Of a stretch of 18,101 nt of DNA, positions 9,067 through 15,776 are shown in pieces (the stretch's first letter is position 1; every line of letters starts with the position of its first letter). Under the pieces are notes generated by a model. It did not search any database, was not told the DNA's origin, and worked only from the letters and a program-made list of their open reading frames with translations. This DNA comes from SIG350 sp964520895 (lineage in GTDB: Bacteria; Bacillota; Clostridia; TANB77; SIG350): the NCBI GenBank assembly GCA_964520895.1, contig CAZFOR010000023.1, positions 1-18,101 on the forward strand. Direction: 5' to 3'. A program made the position numbers and the translations under genes.

Positions 9067-9094
9067 AGTATATCACAAAATACAATATTTTCAA
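9067..9094 (-). promoter_or_regulatory. Promoter of the valS-argS operon
   Basis: Minus strand: -35 TTGAAA (9094-9089), a 16-nt spacer ending in TGA (extended -10), then -10 TATACT (9072-9067). Transcription would start near 9060, leaving a leader of about 25 nt, too short for a T-box riboswitch. Confidence 0.65.
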
Positions 9095-9166
9095 ACATTA
9101 TATACAAATTTTTTTATATCAATTTCAAATAATTAATCTATTTTATGTTTTTTAAAAATTAAACAT

Positions 9167-9191
9167 AAAAAAAGAGGTGATTTCTCACCTC
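9167..9191 (-). terminator. Rho-independent terminator of the ABC exporter gene
   Basis: Perfect 7-bp stem GAGGTGA/TCACCTC with a 4-nt loop (9174-9191), followed on the minus strand by seven T. It lies 10 nt after the ABC gene stop and separates it from the valS operon promoter. Confidence 0.9.
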
Positions 9192-9200
9192 CCCGAAAAC

Positions 9201-10889
9201 CTAACTAATAACAGTCTTGACTTCCGTAATAGTATTAAAGTCAATTGTGTCATCAATTAAATCTTCTACCCAAGAATACTGATGTGTCGCAAGCATTACG
9301 AAACGCTGTTTGTCTGAGTTACAATAATCTTTTATGAATTTAACTATTTTAACTCCTGTTTCTCTATCAACGTTTCCAATTGGCTCATCAAATAGAAGTA
9401 AATCAACAGATTCATCTAATTGATAAAGCACCCTTGCCAGCAGTACCCTTTGGTCTAAACCAGTACTCAAATCAGTTTTATACGAATTTTTTAAATAACT
9501 AATTAAGTCCTGATTGCTTGTATTTGCCTTCATTGAAAAATTTTCGTAAAGACAAACACCTTTTAAAATATCAACTAACTTTTCTTCATCCTCCTCTGTT
9601 GCTAGTGTAATTTCATCGTAGAGGCTTTTTGTACCTAATCTAGCCTCTTTGAAATACTTTATGGCAGAAATGTTATACCCAATATCTCCTATTTCTCCAA
9701 CAAGTAAATCTATTAATGTCGACTTTCCTGCACCACTTTTACCATTAAGAAGAGTTAAGTTACCTTTTTTAATAGTAATTTCTTTGCTATTTTCTAAAGA
9801 AAAATTCGAGTATTTATGCTCAAACTTACTGATAACTAATGTGTCATCTTTTATTTCCTTTAATCTTTTCTCCACTTCATCATTGTATTCATTCATAATA
9901 AGTGAAAAGTTTACATACTTCTCATCTAATTCTATCTTTGACTTTACCAAATTAGAAAATAATTTTATGAATGAACTAACACTTGATAACACTCTACTAT
10001 ATATAGTAGAAATTGCAACTATGGACAAAAACTCGCCTGGTGTAAATTGACCAATACCTTTCTCAAAAAATGAAATTAATACCACTGCTATGATACTAAT
10101 TGATAGCATCATAGATTCAATAAAATTATTTTTTGAGTGTGCCTTAAAGAACTTAAAATTGATAATTAGAAAACGCTTATTTGAGCTACAGAAATTTTCA
10201 GCCATATAATTTTGATGTACATTGTTTATAGGTTCAATTTGCAATAAATCTTGTGTCGCATTGTTCAAAATAGTTCTTTCATTTTCCCTTTCTTTAGAGG
10301 TTTTACTAGCCTTTTTACAATTATCGTATGATAGCATTATAGTCATTAAAACACAAATGACAATAACAATAAATAGCAATGAAGAATTTTCTACTTTACT
10401 AATTGATACTTTCATTAAGCCAATAAAAGATATACAAAATACAATTGCATTAATAATAAAATTTAAAATTCCAATTATCATTTTGTAGTAATCCTCCAAA
10501 TAGACTTTTAGCACATTAAGTATATTTGCTGTACTAAAAACTATTCCGTCTTTATCCTTTACTTTTCTTCTTGTCTTTGATAAAACTCTTATTGCCTTAC
10601 TATTAATGTCATTATCTTTTTCAATTCCTGATTTATTTGCTAGTTTTTCAGTTGATAAAGATAAAAAATCAGTAATAACATCCTGAAGTAAATACACTCC
10701 AAACAAGATTAGACCCAAAATAACATTTCCTGCATTTATTTGCTCAGTTGCTCCATTTAGCAAAAAAACAAACAACTGCCTAACTAATGATGATAAACCT
10801 CCTAATACTAATAAAATAAGTTGATACTTTTTTAACTCTCTTGACATTTTCAAAACGTCATCTTTGCCGGCCGAGAAAAACTTTCTCAT
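9201..10889 (-). CDS. ABC transporter, fused membrane and ATPase domains (exporter type)
   Basis: Half-transporter of 562 residues that would work as a homodimer, exporting a peptide or lipid-like substrate that cannot be identified. Hydrophobic helices lie at about 22-45, 55-75, 136-160, 170-187, 258-274 and 283-300, the six expected of an exporter. The ATPase domain begins near 350. Walker A is GKSGAGKS (383-390), the signature is the divergent LSTGLDQR (474-481, normally LSGGQ), Walker B is LLLFDEP (497-503) and the switch His is H536 (ATHQ). AAGGAGG precedes the ATG at 10889. It has its own promoter and terminator and no partner gene. Its codon use (CGT, TCG, GCC, GGC, CTC) is less AT-biased than its neighbours, which suggests horizontal acquisition. 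It contains no in-frame CGG. Confidence 0.85.
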   Translation of the reverse strand: MRKFFSAGKDDVLKMSRELKKYQLILLVLGGLSSLVRQLFVFLLNGATEQINAGNVILGLILFGVYLLQDVITDFLSLSTEKLANKSGIEKDNDINSKAIRVLSKTRRKVKDKDGIVFSTANILNVLKVYLEDYYKMIIGILNFIINAIVFCISFIGLMKVSISKVENSSLLFIVIVICVLMTIMLSYDNCKKASKTSKERENERTILNNATQDLLQIEPINNVHQNYMAENFCSSNKRFLIINFKFFKAHSKNNFIESMMLSISIIAVVLISFFEKGIGQFTPGEFLSIVAISTIYSRVLSSVSSFIKLFSNLVKSKIELDEKYVNFSLIMNEYNDEVEKRLKEIKDDTLVISKFEHKYSNFSLENSKEITIKKGNLTLLNGKSGAGKSTLIDLLVGEIGDIGYNISAIKYFKEARLGTKSLYDEITLATEEDEEKLVDILKGVCLYENFSMKANTSNQDLISYLKNSYKTDLSTGLDQRVLLARVLYQLDESVDLLLFDEPIGNVDRETGVKIVKFIKDYCNSDKQRFVMLATHQYSWVEDLIDDTIDFNTITEVKTVIS

Positions 10890-10926
10890 TTAAATGCCTC
10901 CTTTAAAATTATTTGTTTACATAATT

Positions 10927-10955
10927 ATTGTATCATTTATTTATAGCTTTTGCAA
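10927..10955 (-). promoter_or_regulatory. Promoter of the ABC exporter gene
   Basis: Minus strand: -35 TTGCAA (10955-10950), a 17-nt spacer ending in TGA, then -10 TACAAT (10932-10927). It lies about 38 nt upstream of the start codon. Confidence 0.6.
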
Positions 10956-10986
10956 TTATATGGTCACTATTTTAGTATAAGTAGTC

Positions 10987-11025
10987 AAAAAAAATAGACA
11001 AAAGTACAAATCATACTTTCATCTA
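10987..11025 (-). terminator. Terminator of the DUF4143 ATPase gene (repeat copy 1)
   Basis: Minus-strand hairpin TAGATGAAAGTA / TACTTTTGTCTA: 12 pairs including two G-T, with a 7-nt loop, followed by eight T. It starts 23 nt after the stop codon that the +1 frame of the ATPase gene uses (11050-11048). In frame 0 the stop is 115 nt further upstream. Confidence 0.85.
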
Positions 11026-11041
11026 TTTGATATTATTATAT
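10991..11041. repeat. 51-bp direct repeat, copy 1
   Basis: Matches 12390-12440 in the same orientation with a single difference (C at 11007, T at 12406). It contains the terminator plus about 16 nt on its upstream side. The two copies flank the ATPase gene. Confidence 0.9.
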
Positions 11042-11047
11042 ATTCAC

Positions 11048-12266
11048 CTAGTTATTAGTAAAAAGATTATCTTCTAATAAAAAATCAATAATATTTTTAT
11101 GAATAATCCCATTTTGGCTATAATTTATTTTATCCATTGTTATAACATATTTAGGATAATTATCATCTATTCCGCTTGTATGCTCCAAACTCTCTTTTAA
11201 TTACATCATCACTAGATAAGTAATCTGCAACTTGTATATATATCCTTTCACCAAAATTATCTATTATAAAATCTATTTCTCCTTTATCTGTCTTACCTAT
11301 ATATACTTCATATCCTCTAGCTATTAATTCATTATATACTATATTTTCTAATCTTCCTCCTGTTTTTTTCTCAACTGGAGATTTTTTTAATTGTAACAAA
11401 CCTAAATCTGTTAAATAATATTTTTCTAATGTAGCCATTACATTCTTTCCACGTATATCATATCTATTTACTTTATTTATGATAAGAGAATTATTTATAT
11501 ATCCAATATAATTTAAAATTGTATCTGCAGTAGTTGATATTTTTTCACTTTTTAAATATTTTGTTATTGAATTAGCAGAAATAACACCACCTATATTTTC
11601 CATAATAAACTGTATTATTCTATTTAAAAGGTTTATATCTTTTATTTTACTTCTTTCAACTATATCAACTAAGATTATTGTATTATATAAATCTTTTAAG
11701 TATAATTTTCTTTCTTGATTACTTTGTGTATTAAATATTTGTGGCATTCCACCCCACTGAATATATTCTAAAAACTCCTTATCTTTATCTAACAATTCCC
11801 CTTTTTCTTTTTCTAATTCTAAAAACTCCTTAAAAGTAAATGGCATCATTTTAATACTAATATATCTGCCAGATAAATGTGTTGCAAGTTCTCCTGATAA
11901 TAATTTACTATTAGAACCAGTAATAAATATACTTGCATTTAATGTAGCCCTAAATGAATTTACTACTTTTTCAAATTCATTTACATTTTGTATTTCATCA
12001 AAAAATAAATAGTATTTTTTTTCATCTTTTATAAGTGATTTAATGTAACTATGAAATTTCTTTGGCTCAGTATAATCTATATAATCATAATCTTCAAAAT
12101 TGATATAAATTATATGACTATCTTGTATTCCTTTCTCTTTTAATTCATTAATTATTTGATTTAATAAAACTGATTTTCCTGAACGCCTTACTCCTACGAT
12201 TACTTTAATTAACTCACTATCAAAAAACGGTCTTATTTTACTTAAATACATTTCTCTCTTAATCAT
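11048..12266 (-). CDS. AAA-type ATPase with DUF4143 domain, requires +1 frameshift at CGG
   Basis: Archaeal-type (SSV/ExeA-like) ATPase of the AAA_14 plus DUF4143 family, whose members are widespread in anaerobes and have no settled function. Walker A is GVRRSGKS (25-32), Walker B is YLFFDEIQN, and the sensor is FITGSNSKLLSGELATHLSG. The C-terminal part has the nuclease-like GEIDFIID...IYIQVA. Read conventionally it stops right after REFGAYK-RNR. Skipping the C of the CGG at 11174-11172 yields REFGAYK-GIDDNYPKYVITMD, matching the conserved family ending EFG-x-L-x-x-I-x-DNYPKYV-x-x-D without a gap, and continues to the stop at 11048 (405 residues). I chose the ATG at 12266 (AAAGGAG 9 nt upstream) over an AT-rich extension to 12413. 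It has its own promoter and terminator. Confidence 0.87.
11172..11174 (-). other. CGG +1 frameshift site in the DUF4143 ATPase gene
   Basis: The minus-strand codons read TAC AAG CGG AAT AGA TGA. Dropping the C gives TAC AAG GGA ATA GAT GAT AAT TAT CCT, which encodes the conserved DNYP block. In frame 0 the stop is the third codon after the CGG. GGAG lies 8 nt before the CGG. Confidence 0.85.
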
Positions 12267-12287
12267 ACTATTCAGCTCCTTTAATAT

Positions 12288-12316
12288 ATAATAACATATA
12301 TTATATATTATGTCAA
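12288..12316 (-). promoter_or_regulatory. Promoter of the DUF4143 ATPase gene
   Basis: Minus strand: consensus -35 TTGACA (12316-12311), an exact 17-nt spacer, then -10 TATTAT (12293-12288). The start codon follows 21 nt downstream. This supports independent transcription and the start at 12266. Confidence 0.8.
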
Positions 12317-12331
12317 ACTTTTTCCATTTAT

Positions 12332-12368
12332 ACTCGAAAAATTTTTGGTTTTTTATTTTTTTTCGAGT
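12332..12368. repeat. Inverted repeat upstream of the ATPase promoter
   Basis: ACTCGAAAAA (12332-12341) and TTTTTCGAGT (12359-12368) form a 10-bp stem around a 17-nt T-rich loop. It lies between the murL-side terminator and the ATPase promoter. It could be a decayed terminator or a regulator site. It has no T run outside the stem, so I do not call it a terminator. Confidence 0.5.
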
Positions 12369-12387
12369 TAGTAAATATTTCGTGTGT

Positions 12388-12424
12388 AAAAAATAGACAA
12401 AAGTATAAATCATACTTTCATCTA
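12388..12424 (-). terminator. Terminator of the murL-like gene (repeat copy 2)
   Basis: The same 12-pair hairpin as at 10987-11025 (TAGATGAAAGTA / TACTTTTGTCTA), followed on the minus strand by six T. It begins 27 nt after the stop codon at 12452. Confidence 0.85.
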
Positions 12425-12440
12425 TTTGATATTATTATAT
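12390..12440. repeat. 51-bp direct repeat, copy 2
   Basis: Identical to 10991-11041 except for one base. Together the copies bracket the ATPase gene, its promoter and the inverted repeat. Confidence 0.9.
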
Positions 12441-12451
12441 CCATATTTAGC

Positions 12452-13840
12452 CTATCTATGCATCGTATATTTCTTTTTTAATACTTCTAAATAAATATCA
12501 GGTACTAAGTTTTCATTATTAAAATATGTATCATAATTTTCATTTACAACATAATTTTGTATATAATCATAATATTTAGAAACTAATATTGGTAAAGCTT
12601 TTATATCATTACTACTTATATATTTTTTAAGTGCATAAATAATCTCATCTTTTGTTCCAACACATTCAAAAGGTTTTTCTATTTCTAGCCCTATTAATTT
12701 TCTAAACTCTAATTCTAATTGTATATCCTCTAACATATTTTTATTAAATATTTCATTTAATTTATCTTTTTGTAAAAATGGTGAAAGTAAAATATATACA
12801 AATACACATTTCGGACATTTCCCACACCAAATATTTTGCTTTATACCTGCATTACAACTTCTAAATATATTTAAATATTTATCATATTTTACTAATTGTT
12901 TTGTGATTTGATACTCACTAATTGGTCTTAATAAACTAAAATATTTAATTTTATCAGTAAAATATTTACTAGTATAATCATTAAAGTCTTGTTCAAATTC
13001 AAAACTTTTTGAATATTGATGGTTTATATTTGTACCTTCAATATTTCCTTCATTACTACTAGATTCATTTGATAAAACAATATATTCTTTACCAAGCAAT
13101 ATTGCTGATAAAAAACTTACAAAAGCTATCATACTAGATATTGGAACATGACCATTTATATATCCTTTTTCATTTAACTCAAATAACTTAGTATCTAAAT
13201 TTCTATCTACCTCAAATGTATCTTTCTCATCAAATCCAGCTACTTTGCATGTATCATATGATGCCTGTCTTTTATGATAAAACATAAACGGAGTGTTTTC
13301 ATATTGTTTTAATAATTCTAATGTAACAATACTATCTTTTCCACCACCTATTGGTATTAAGTTTCCGTTATATTCATATTTATTAAAATCAATATTATTG
13401 AAGCTGCCTTTTAACTCTTTATTTGATATTATTGATATAAAATCATCTATTTCTATATGTTCAAATCCATTTAAATATCTTAATTCACCTAATCCGTTAT
13501 ATATAAGTTTTTGCCACCATTTTGTTTGATAATCATCTAAATATCCACATTCAACATTAAATACCTTGCTACATGTTGTTTTATAGTAACTTATTGCCTC
13601 TGCAATTCCTATATTAAAAATACACATCTTAGATATATCTGAATATATATCAACCATAAAACCTTTTTGTATTTTGTTAATATATATTTTATTATTAAAT
13701 TCAATTTTATTATCCAATGAATATATAAATACTATTTCATATTTATTATCTAACTCGTTAATTATATAGTCTTTATATATAAACTCTTTATATTCACTTC
13801 TTAAATTATTAAACTTTTCTAAATTATTTATTTTATCCAT
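12452..13840 (-). CDS. murL: PP-loop protein, probable MurL-type UDP-MurNAc-Ala-Glu epimerase
   Basis: MurL converts UDP-MurNAc-L-Ala-L-Glu into the D-Glu form, an alternative to glutamate racemase for peptidoglycan precursors. The 462-residue product has a PP-loop ATP-pyrophosphatase motif NLIPIGGGKDSIVTLE near residue 165, a middle FVSFLSAILLGKEYIVLSNESS segment, and a cysteine cluster WCGKCPKCVFVYILLSPFL near 335. These match my recollection of the MurL family (P-x-GGGKDS and CG-x-CPKC-x-FV). I chose the ATG at 13840 because GAAAGGA lies 6 nt upstream; an extension to a TTG at 13855 would start before that site. It is monocistronic, with its own promoter and terminator. A QueC-like or other PP-loop adenylating enzyme is the alternative; a partner MurD2 is not in the window. 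Confidence 0.6.
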   Translation of the reverse strand: MDKINNLEKFNNLRSEYKEFIYKDYIINELDNKYEIVFIYSLDNKIEFNNKIYINKIQKGFMVDIYSDISKMCIFNIGIAEAISYYKTTCSKVFNVECGYLDDYQTKWWQKLIYNGLGELRYLNGFEHIEIDDFISIISNKELKGSFNNIDFNKYEYNGNLIPIGGGKDSIVTLELLKQYENTPFMFYHKRQASYDTCKVAGFDEKDTFEVDRNLDTKLFELNEKGYINGHVPISSMIAFVSFLSAILLGKEYIVLSNESSSNEGNIEGTNINHQYSKSFEFEQDFNDYTSKYFTDKIKYFSLLRPISEYQITKQLVKYDKYLNIFRSCNAGIKQNIWCGKCPKCVFVYILLSPFLQKDKLNEIFNKNMLEDIQLELEFRKLIGLEIEKPFECVGTKDEIIYALKKYISSNDIKALPILVSKYYDYIQNYVVNENYDTYFNNENLVPDIYLEVLKKKYTMHR

Positions 13841-13888
13841 AATATATCCTTTCAATTATATATAATATATATTTATTTTCTATTTAAT

Positions 13889-13918
13889 ATATTATCACAA
13901 AAAAATACTAAAGTACAA
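13889..13918 (-). promoter_or_regulatory. Probable promoter of the murL-like gene
   Basis: Minus strand: -35 TTGTAC (13918-13913), an 18-nt spacer ending in TGA, then -10 TAATAT (13894-13889). It abuts the sigF terminator, which fits independent transcription. Confidence 0.5.
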
Positions 13919-13955
13919 TAAAAAAGAGAATTTTAATAAAATCAAATTCTCTTTT
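13919..13955 (-). terminator. Terminator of the spoIIA operon
   Basis: Minus-strand hairpin AAAAGAGAATTT / AAATTCTCTTTT (13955-13944 and 13933-13922) with a 10-nt loop, running into a T tract. It lies 7 nt after the sigF stop. Confidence 0.85.
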
Positions 13956-13962
13956 CAGGTTA

Positions 13963-14676
13963 CTATATTTTTTGTTTAAAATCTTCTAATATTTTTTTTT
14001 CTATTCTACTAACTTGTACTTGAGATATTCCTAGAATCTTGCTTATCTCAGTTTGAGTTTTCTGCCTATAATATCTAAGCAATATTATTTGTTTATCTCT
14101 ATCATTCAAATTATTTATCATATTTTTAACTAAAATAGTATTTGTAGACACTTCTTGTTCATCAATATTTGTTGATAACATATCTAAAACAGTATTATTA
14201 TCCTCATCATTACCTATTGTATTTTCAATATATTCAGGCTTATAGTTGCATTCCATAGCTTCTATTATATCATCAATAGGAACTTCTAATTGTTTTGATA
14301 ATTCACTAATTGTAATTTCTTTACCATATTGATTCAAATACCTTTGTTTACAATCATATATTTTATAACTTAATTCTTTTATACTTCTACTGACTTTAAT
14401 AATTCCGTCATCTCGTATAAACCTTTTTATTTCTCCCATTATAACTGGAACTAAATAGGTTGATAATTTAGTATTAAAATCAAAATTAAAATTTCTTATA
14501 CCTTTTATAAACCCTTCACAACCTATTTGAAACAAATCTTCTTTTTCATAATCTCTATTACTAAATTTTTTTACTATATTCCATACTAATTTTATATTTT
14601 CATCTAATAGTTTTGACATTGCTTCTTTATTTCCATTTTGTGCTTTTAGAATAGTCAATCTTAAATCTCTAGTCAT
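13963..14676 (-). CDS. sigF: RNA polymerase sporulation sigma factor sigma-F
   Basis: First forespore-specific sigma factor, held inactive by SpoIIAB until septation. The 237 residues have region 2 (DLFQIGCEGFIKGIRNF, FSTYL-type KLSTYLVPVIMGEIKRFIRDDG), region 3 (IKVSRSIKELSYKI) and region 4 (LNDRDKQIILLRYYRQKTQTEISKILG, ISQVQVSRIEKKIL). The last is a DNA-binding helix-turn-helix typical of the sigma-F/sigma-G group. The gene order spoIIAA-spoIIAB-sigF selects sigma-F over sigma-G. The start has AGAGGAGA 7 nt upstream and lies 44 nt after spoIIAB. The gene contains no in-frame CGG. Confidence 0.95.
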   Translation of the reverse strand: MTRDLRLTILKAQNGNKEAMSKLLDENIKLVWNIVKKFSNRDYEKEDLFQIGCEGFIKGIRNFNFDFNTKLSTYLVPVIMGEIKRFIRDDGIIKVSRSIKELSYKIYDCKQRYLNQYGKEITISELSKQLEVPIDDIIEAMECNYKPEYIENTIGNDEDNNTVLDMLSTNIDEQEVSTNTILVKNMINNLNDRDKQIILLRYYRQKTQTEISKILGISQVQVSRIEKKILEDFKQKI

Positions 14677-14720
14677 GCCAAAATCTCCTCTTTTGTAAAA
14701 TTTATTTAATTAAATATGTA

Positions 14721-15146
14721 TTACTCTTTTTGTGATATTTTCTTTTTCATAATTACTTTTGTACCTAGTTTTAAATTAGATTCAATTTCTAATTCATCCA
14801 TAAAGCTCTCCATTATTGTAAATCCCATACCAGATCTTTCTAAGTCAGGTTTTGATGTGTATAATGCTTGTCTTGCTAAATTAATATTTTCAATTCCTTT
14901 ACCTTTATCTGATATTTCAATTTCAATTGTTTTATCAATTATTTTACATACAATAGTTATAACACCTTCCATGTTTTCATATCCATGTATTATTGAGTTT
15001 GTTACAGCTTCTGATACAGCAGTTTTTATATCAGCCATTTGATCAATAGTAGGATCTAATTGTGCTGCAAATGCTGAAACTGCAATTCTTGCAAATGATT
15101 CATTATTTGATTTACTTAAAAATTCTAGTTTCATTATATTTTCCAT
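14721..15146 (-). CDS. spoIIAB: Anti-sigma-F factor / SpoIIAA kinase
   Basis: Dimeric GHKL-fold protein that binds sigma-F and phosphorylates SpoIIAA on serine. The 141 residues have the N box DIKTAVSEAVTNSIIHGY (catalytic Glu and Mg-binding Asn), the G1 box DKGKGIENI and the G2 box RSGMGFTIME. The N-terminus MENIMKLEF matches the usual SpoIIAB start, which fixes the ATG at 15146. Its GGGGG ribosome site lies inside the last codons of spoIIAA as read in the +1 frame, whose TAA is 2 nt before this ATG. That coupling is normal for spoIIA operons and exists only if spoIIAA is read through its frameshift. Confidence 0.97.
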   Translation of the reverse strand: MENIMKLEFLSKSNNESFARIAVSAFAAQLDPTIDQMADIKTAVSEAVTNSIIHGYENMEGVITIVCKIIDKTIEIEISDKGKGIENINLARQALYTSKPDLERSGMGFTIMESFMDELEIESNLKLGTKVIMKKKISQKE

Positions 15147-15148
15147 TT

Positions 15149-15494
15149 TTACCCCCTTACACTGCTTAATATTGCATCATCTTCGTTTTGATATAAATCA
15201 ATAATCTTAAATATACCTGACATTTCAAATATTCTTTTAACATTATCATTAACATTTATCAAACATAACTTACCATTGTTTCTAATTATATTTTTATATC
15301 TCCCGAAGTATCATTCCTATTCCTGAACTATCCATAAATTCCACTTGTTGTAAATCAAAGATTAATTTCTTAGGTTTGTATTTATTAATTTCAAAATCAC
15401 TCCTTCTTTTAATATACTCACAACTATGATGATCAATGTCATCTAACAACTTAATTATAATTATATTACTAGCCTTGTCCATTTTTATTTCCAT
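15149..15494 (-). CDS. spoIIAA: Anti-sigma-F factor antagonist SpoIIAA, requires +1 frameshift at CGG
   Basis: STAS-domain protein that, when dephosphorylated by SpoIIE, displaces SpoIIAB from sigma-F. The family length is about 117. In frame 0 the ORF ends after 66 residues (MDSSGIGMIL-REI), cutting the STAS fold in half. The phosphorylated serine of MDSSG is present (S57). Skipping the C of the CGG at 15305-15303 gives MDSSGIGMIL-GRYKNIIRNNGK, the conserved SpoIIAA LGRYK block. It continues through VKRIFEMSGIFKII to a stop at 15149 (114 residues), 2 nt before spoIIAB. The ATG at 15494 has AGAGGGGG upstream. The restored tail is fully conserved-looking with no further stop, so this is not a decaying pseudogene. 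Confidence 0.9.
15303..15305 (-). other. CGG +1 frameshift site in spoIIAA
   Basis: The minus-strand codons read ATA CTT CGG GAG ATA TAA. Dropping the C gives ATA CTT GGG AGA TAT AAA (I-L-G-R-Y-K). In frame 0 the stop is the third codon after the CGG. CTT before a poorly decoded codon recalls two known +1 sites: bacterial prfB (CTT TGA) and yeast Ty1 (CTT AGG). AGGA lies 9 nt before the CGG. Confidence 0.88.
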
Positions 15495-15580
15495 GCTTTT
15501 CCCCCTCTCTCATACATACTAAATACAATCTTTCTATATCTATTCCTTCATAGAAAAATGTTATATTTTGTAATAAATAT

Positions 15581-15606
15581 GACATAATATGATAAATAAT
15601 TATGTC
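15581..15606. promoter_or_regulatory. Inverted repeat in the spoIIAA/rpmB divergent region
   Basis: GACATAAT (15581-15588) and ATTATGTC (15599-15606) form a perfect 8-bp inverted repeat with a 10-nt spacer, about 90 nt upstream of spoIIAA. It could be an operator. I could not identify a convincing sigma-A or sigma-H promoter for spoIIA around it. The rest of 15495-15700 is AT-rich with no recognisable gene. Confidence 0.35.
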
Positions 15607-15709
15607 ATTCAAGATATTTCTATTTGGTTCCACAAAACTGATAATTATGGTACTTTATATTTAAATTTAAAAAATATTTAAGAAAATTAAATCAATTTTA
15701 TATTAAAAC

Positions 15710-15738
15710 TTGTATTTATTTTTTATTTATGCTAAAAT
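15710..15738 (+). promoter_or_regulatory. Promoter of rpmB
   Basis: -35 TTGTAT (15710-15715), an exact 17-nt spacer ending in TGC (extended -10), then -10 TAAAAT (15733-15738). A strong AAGGAGGT follows at 15763, 6 nt before the start codon. Confidence 0.75.
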
Positions 15739-15776
15739 AGTATGGCAATGTTAAAAAAAACTAAGGAGGTGCTATT

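Noticed and set aside
11172..11174. CGG simply reassigned to another amino acid, as reported for some bacterial lineages
   Set aside because: A reassigned triplet keeps the frame, but here the conserved sequence continues only after a one-base shift, so reassignment alone does not explain the data.
12332..12368. ACTCGAAAAA inverted repeat as a rho-independent terminator
   Set aside because: The stem is AT-rich, the T-rich part is in the loop rather than after the stem, and a better terminator lies just beside it.
15149..15494. spoIIAA, the ATPase and the small membrane gene as ordinary pseudogenes or sequencing errors
   Set aside because: Each has one lesion only, an intact conserved remainder, and the same codon at the break, while that codon is absent from normal positions in the window. 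Random mutation or base-calling error would not choose CGG three times out of three. Raw reads could still overturn this.
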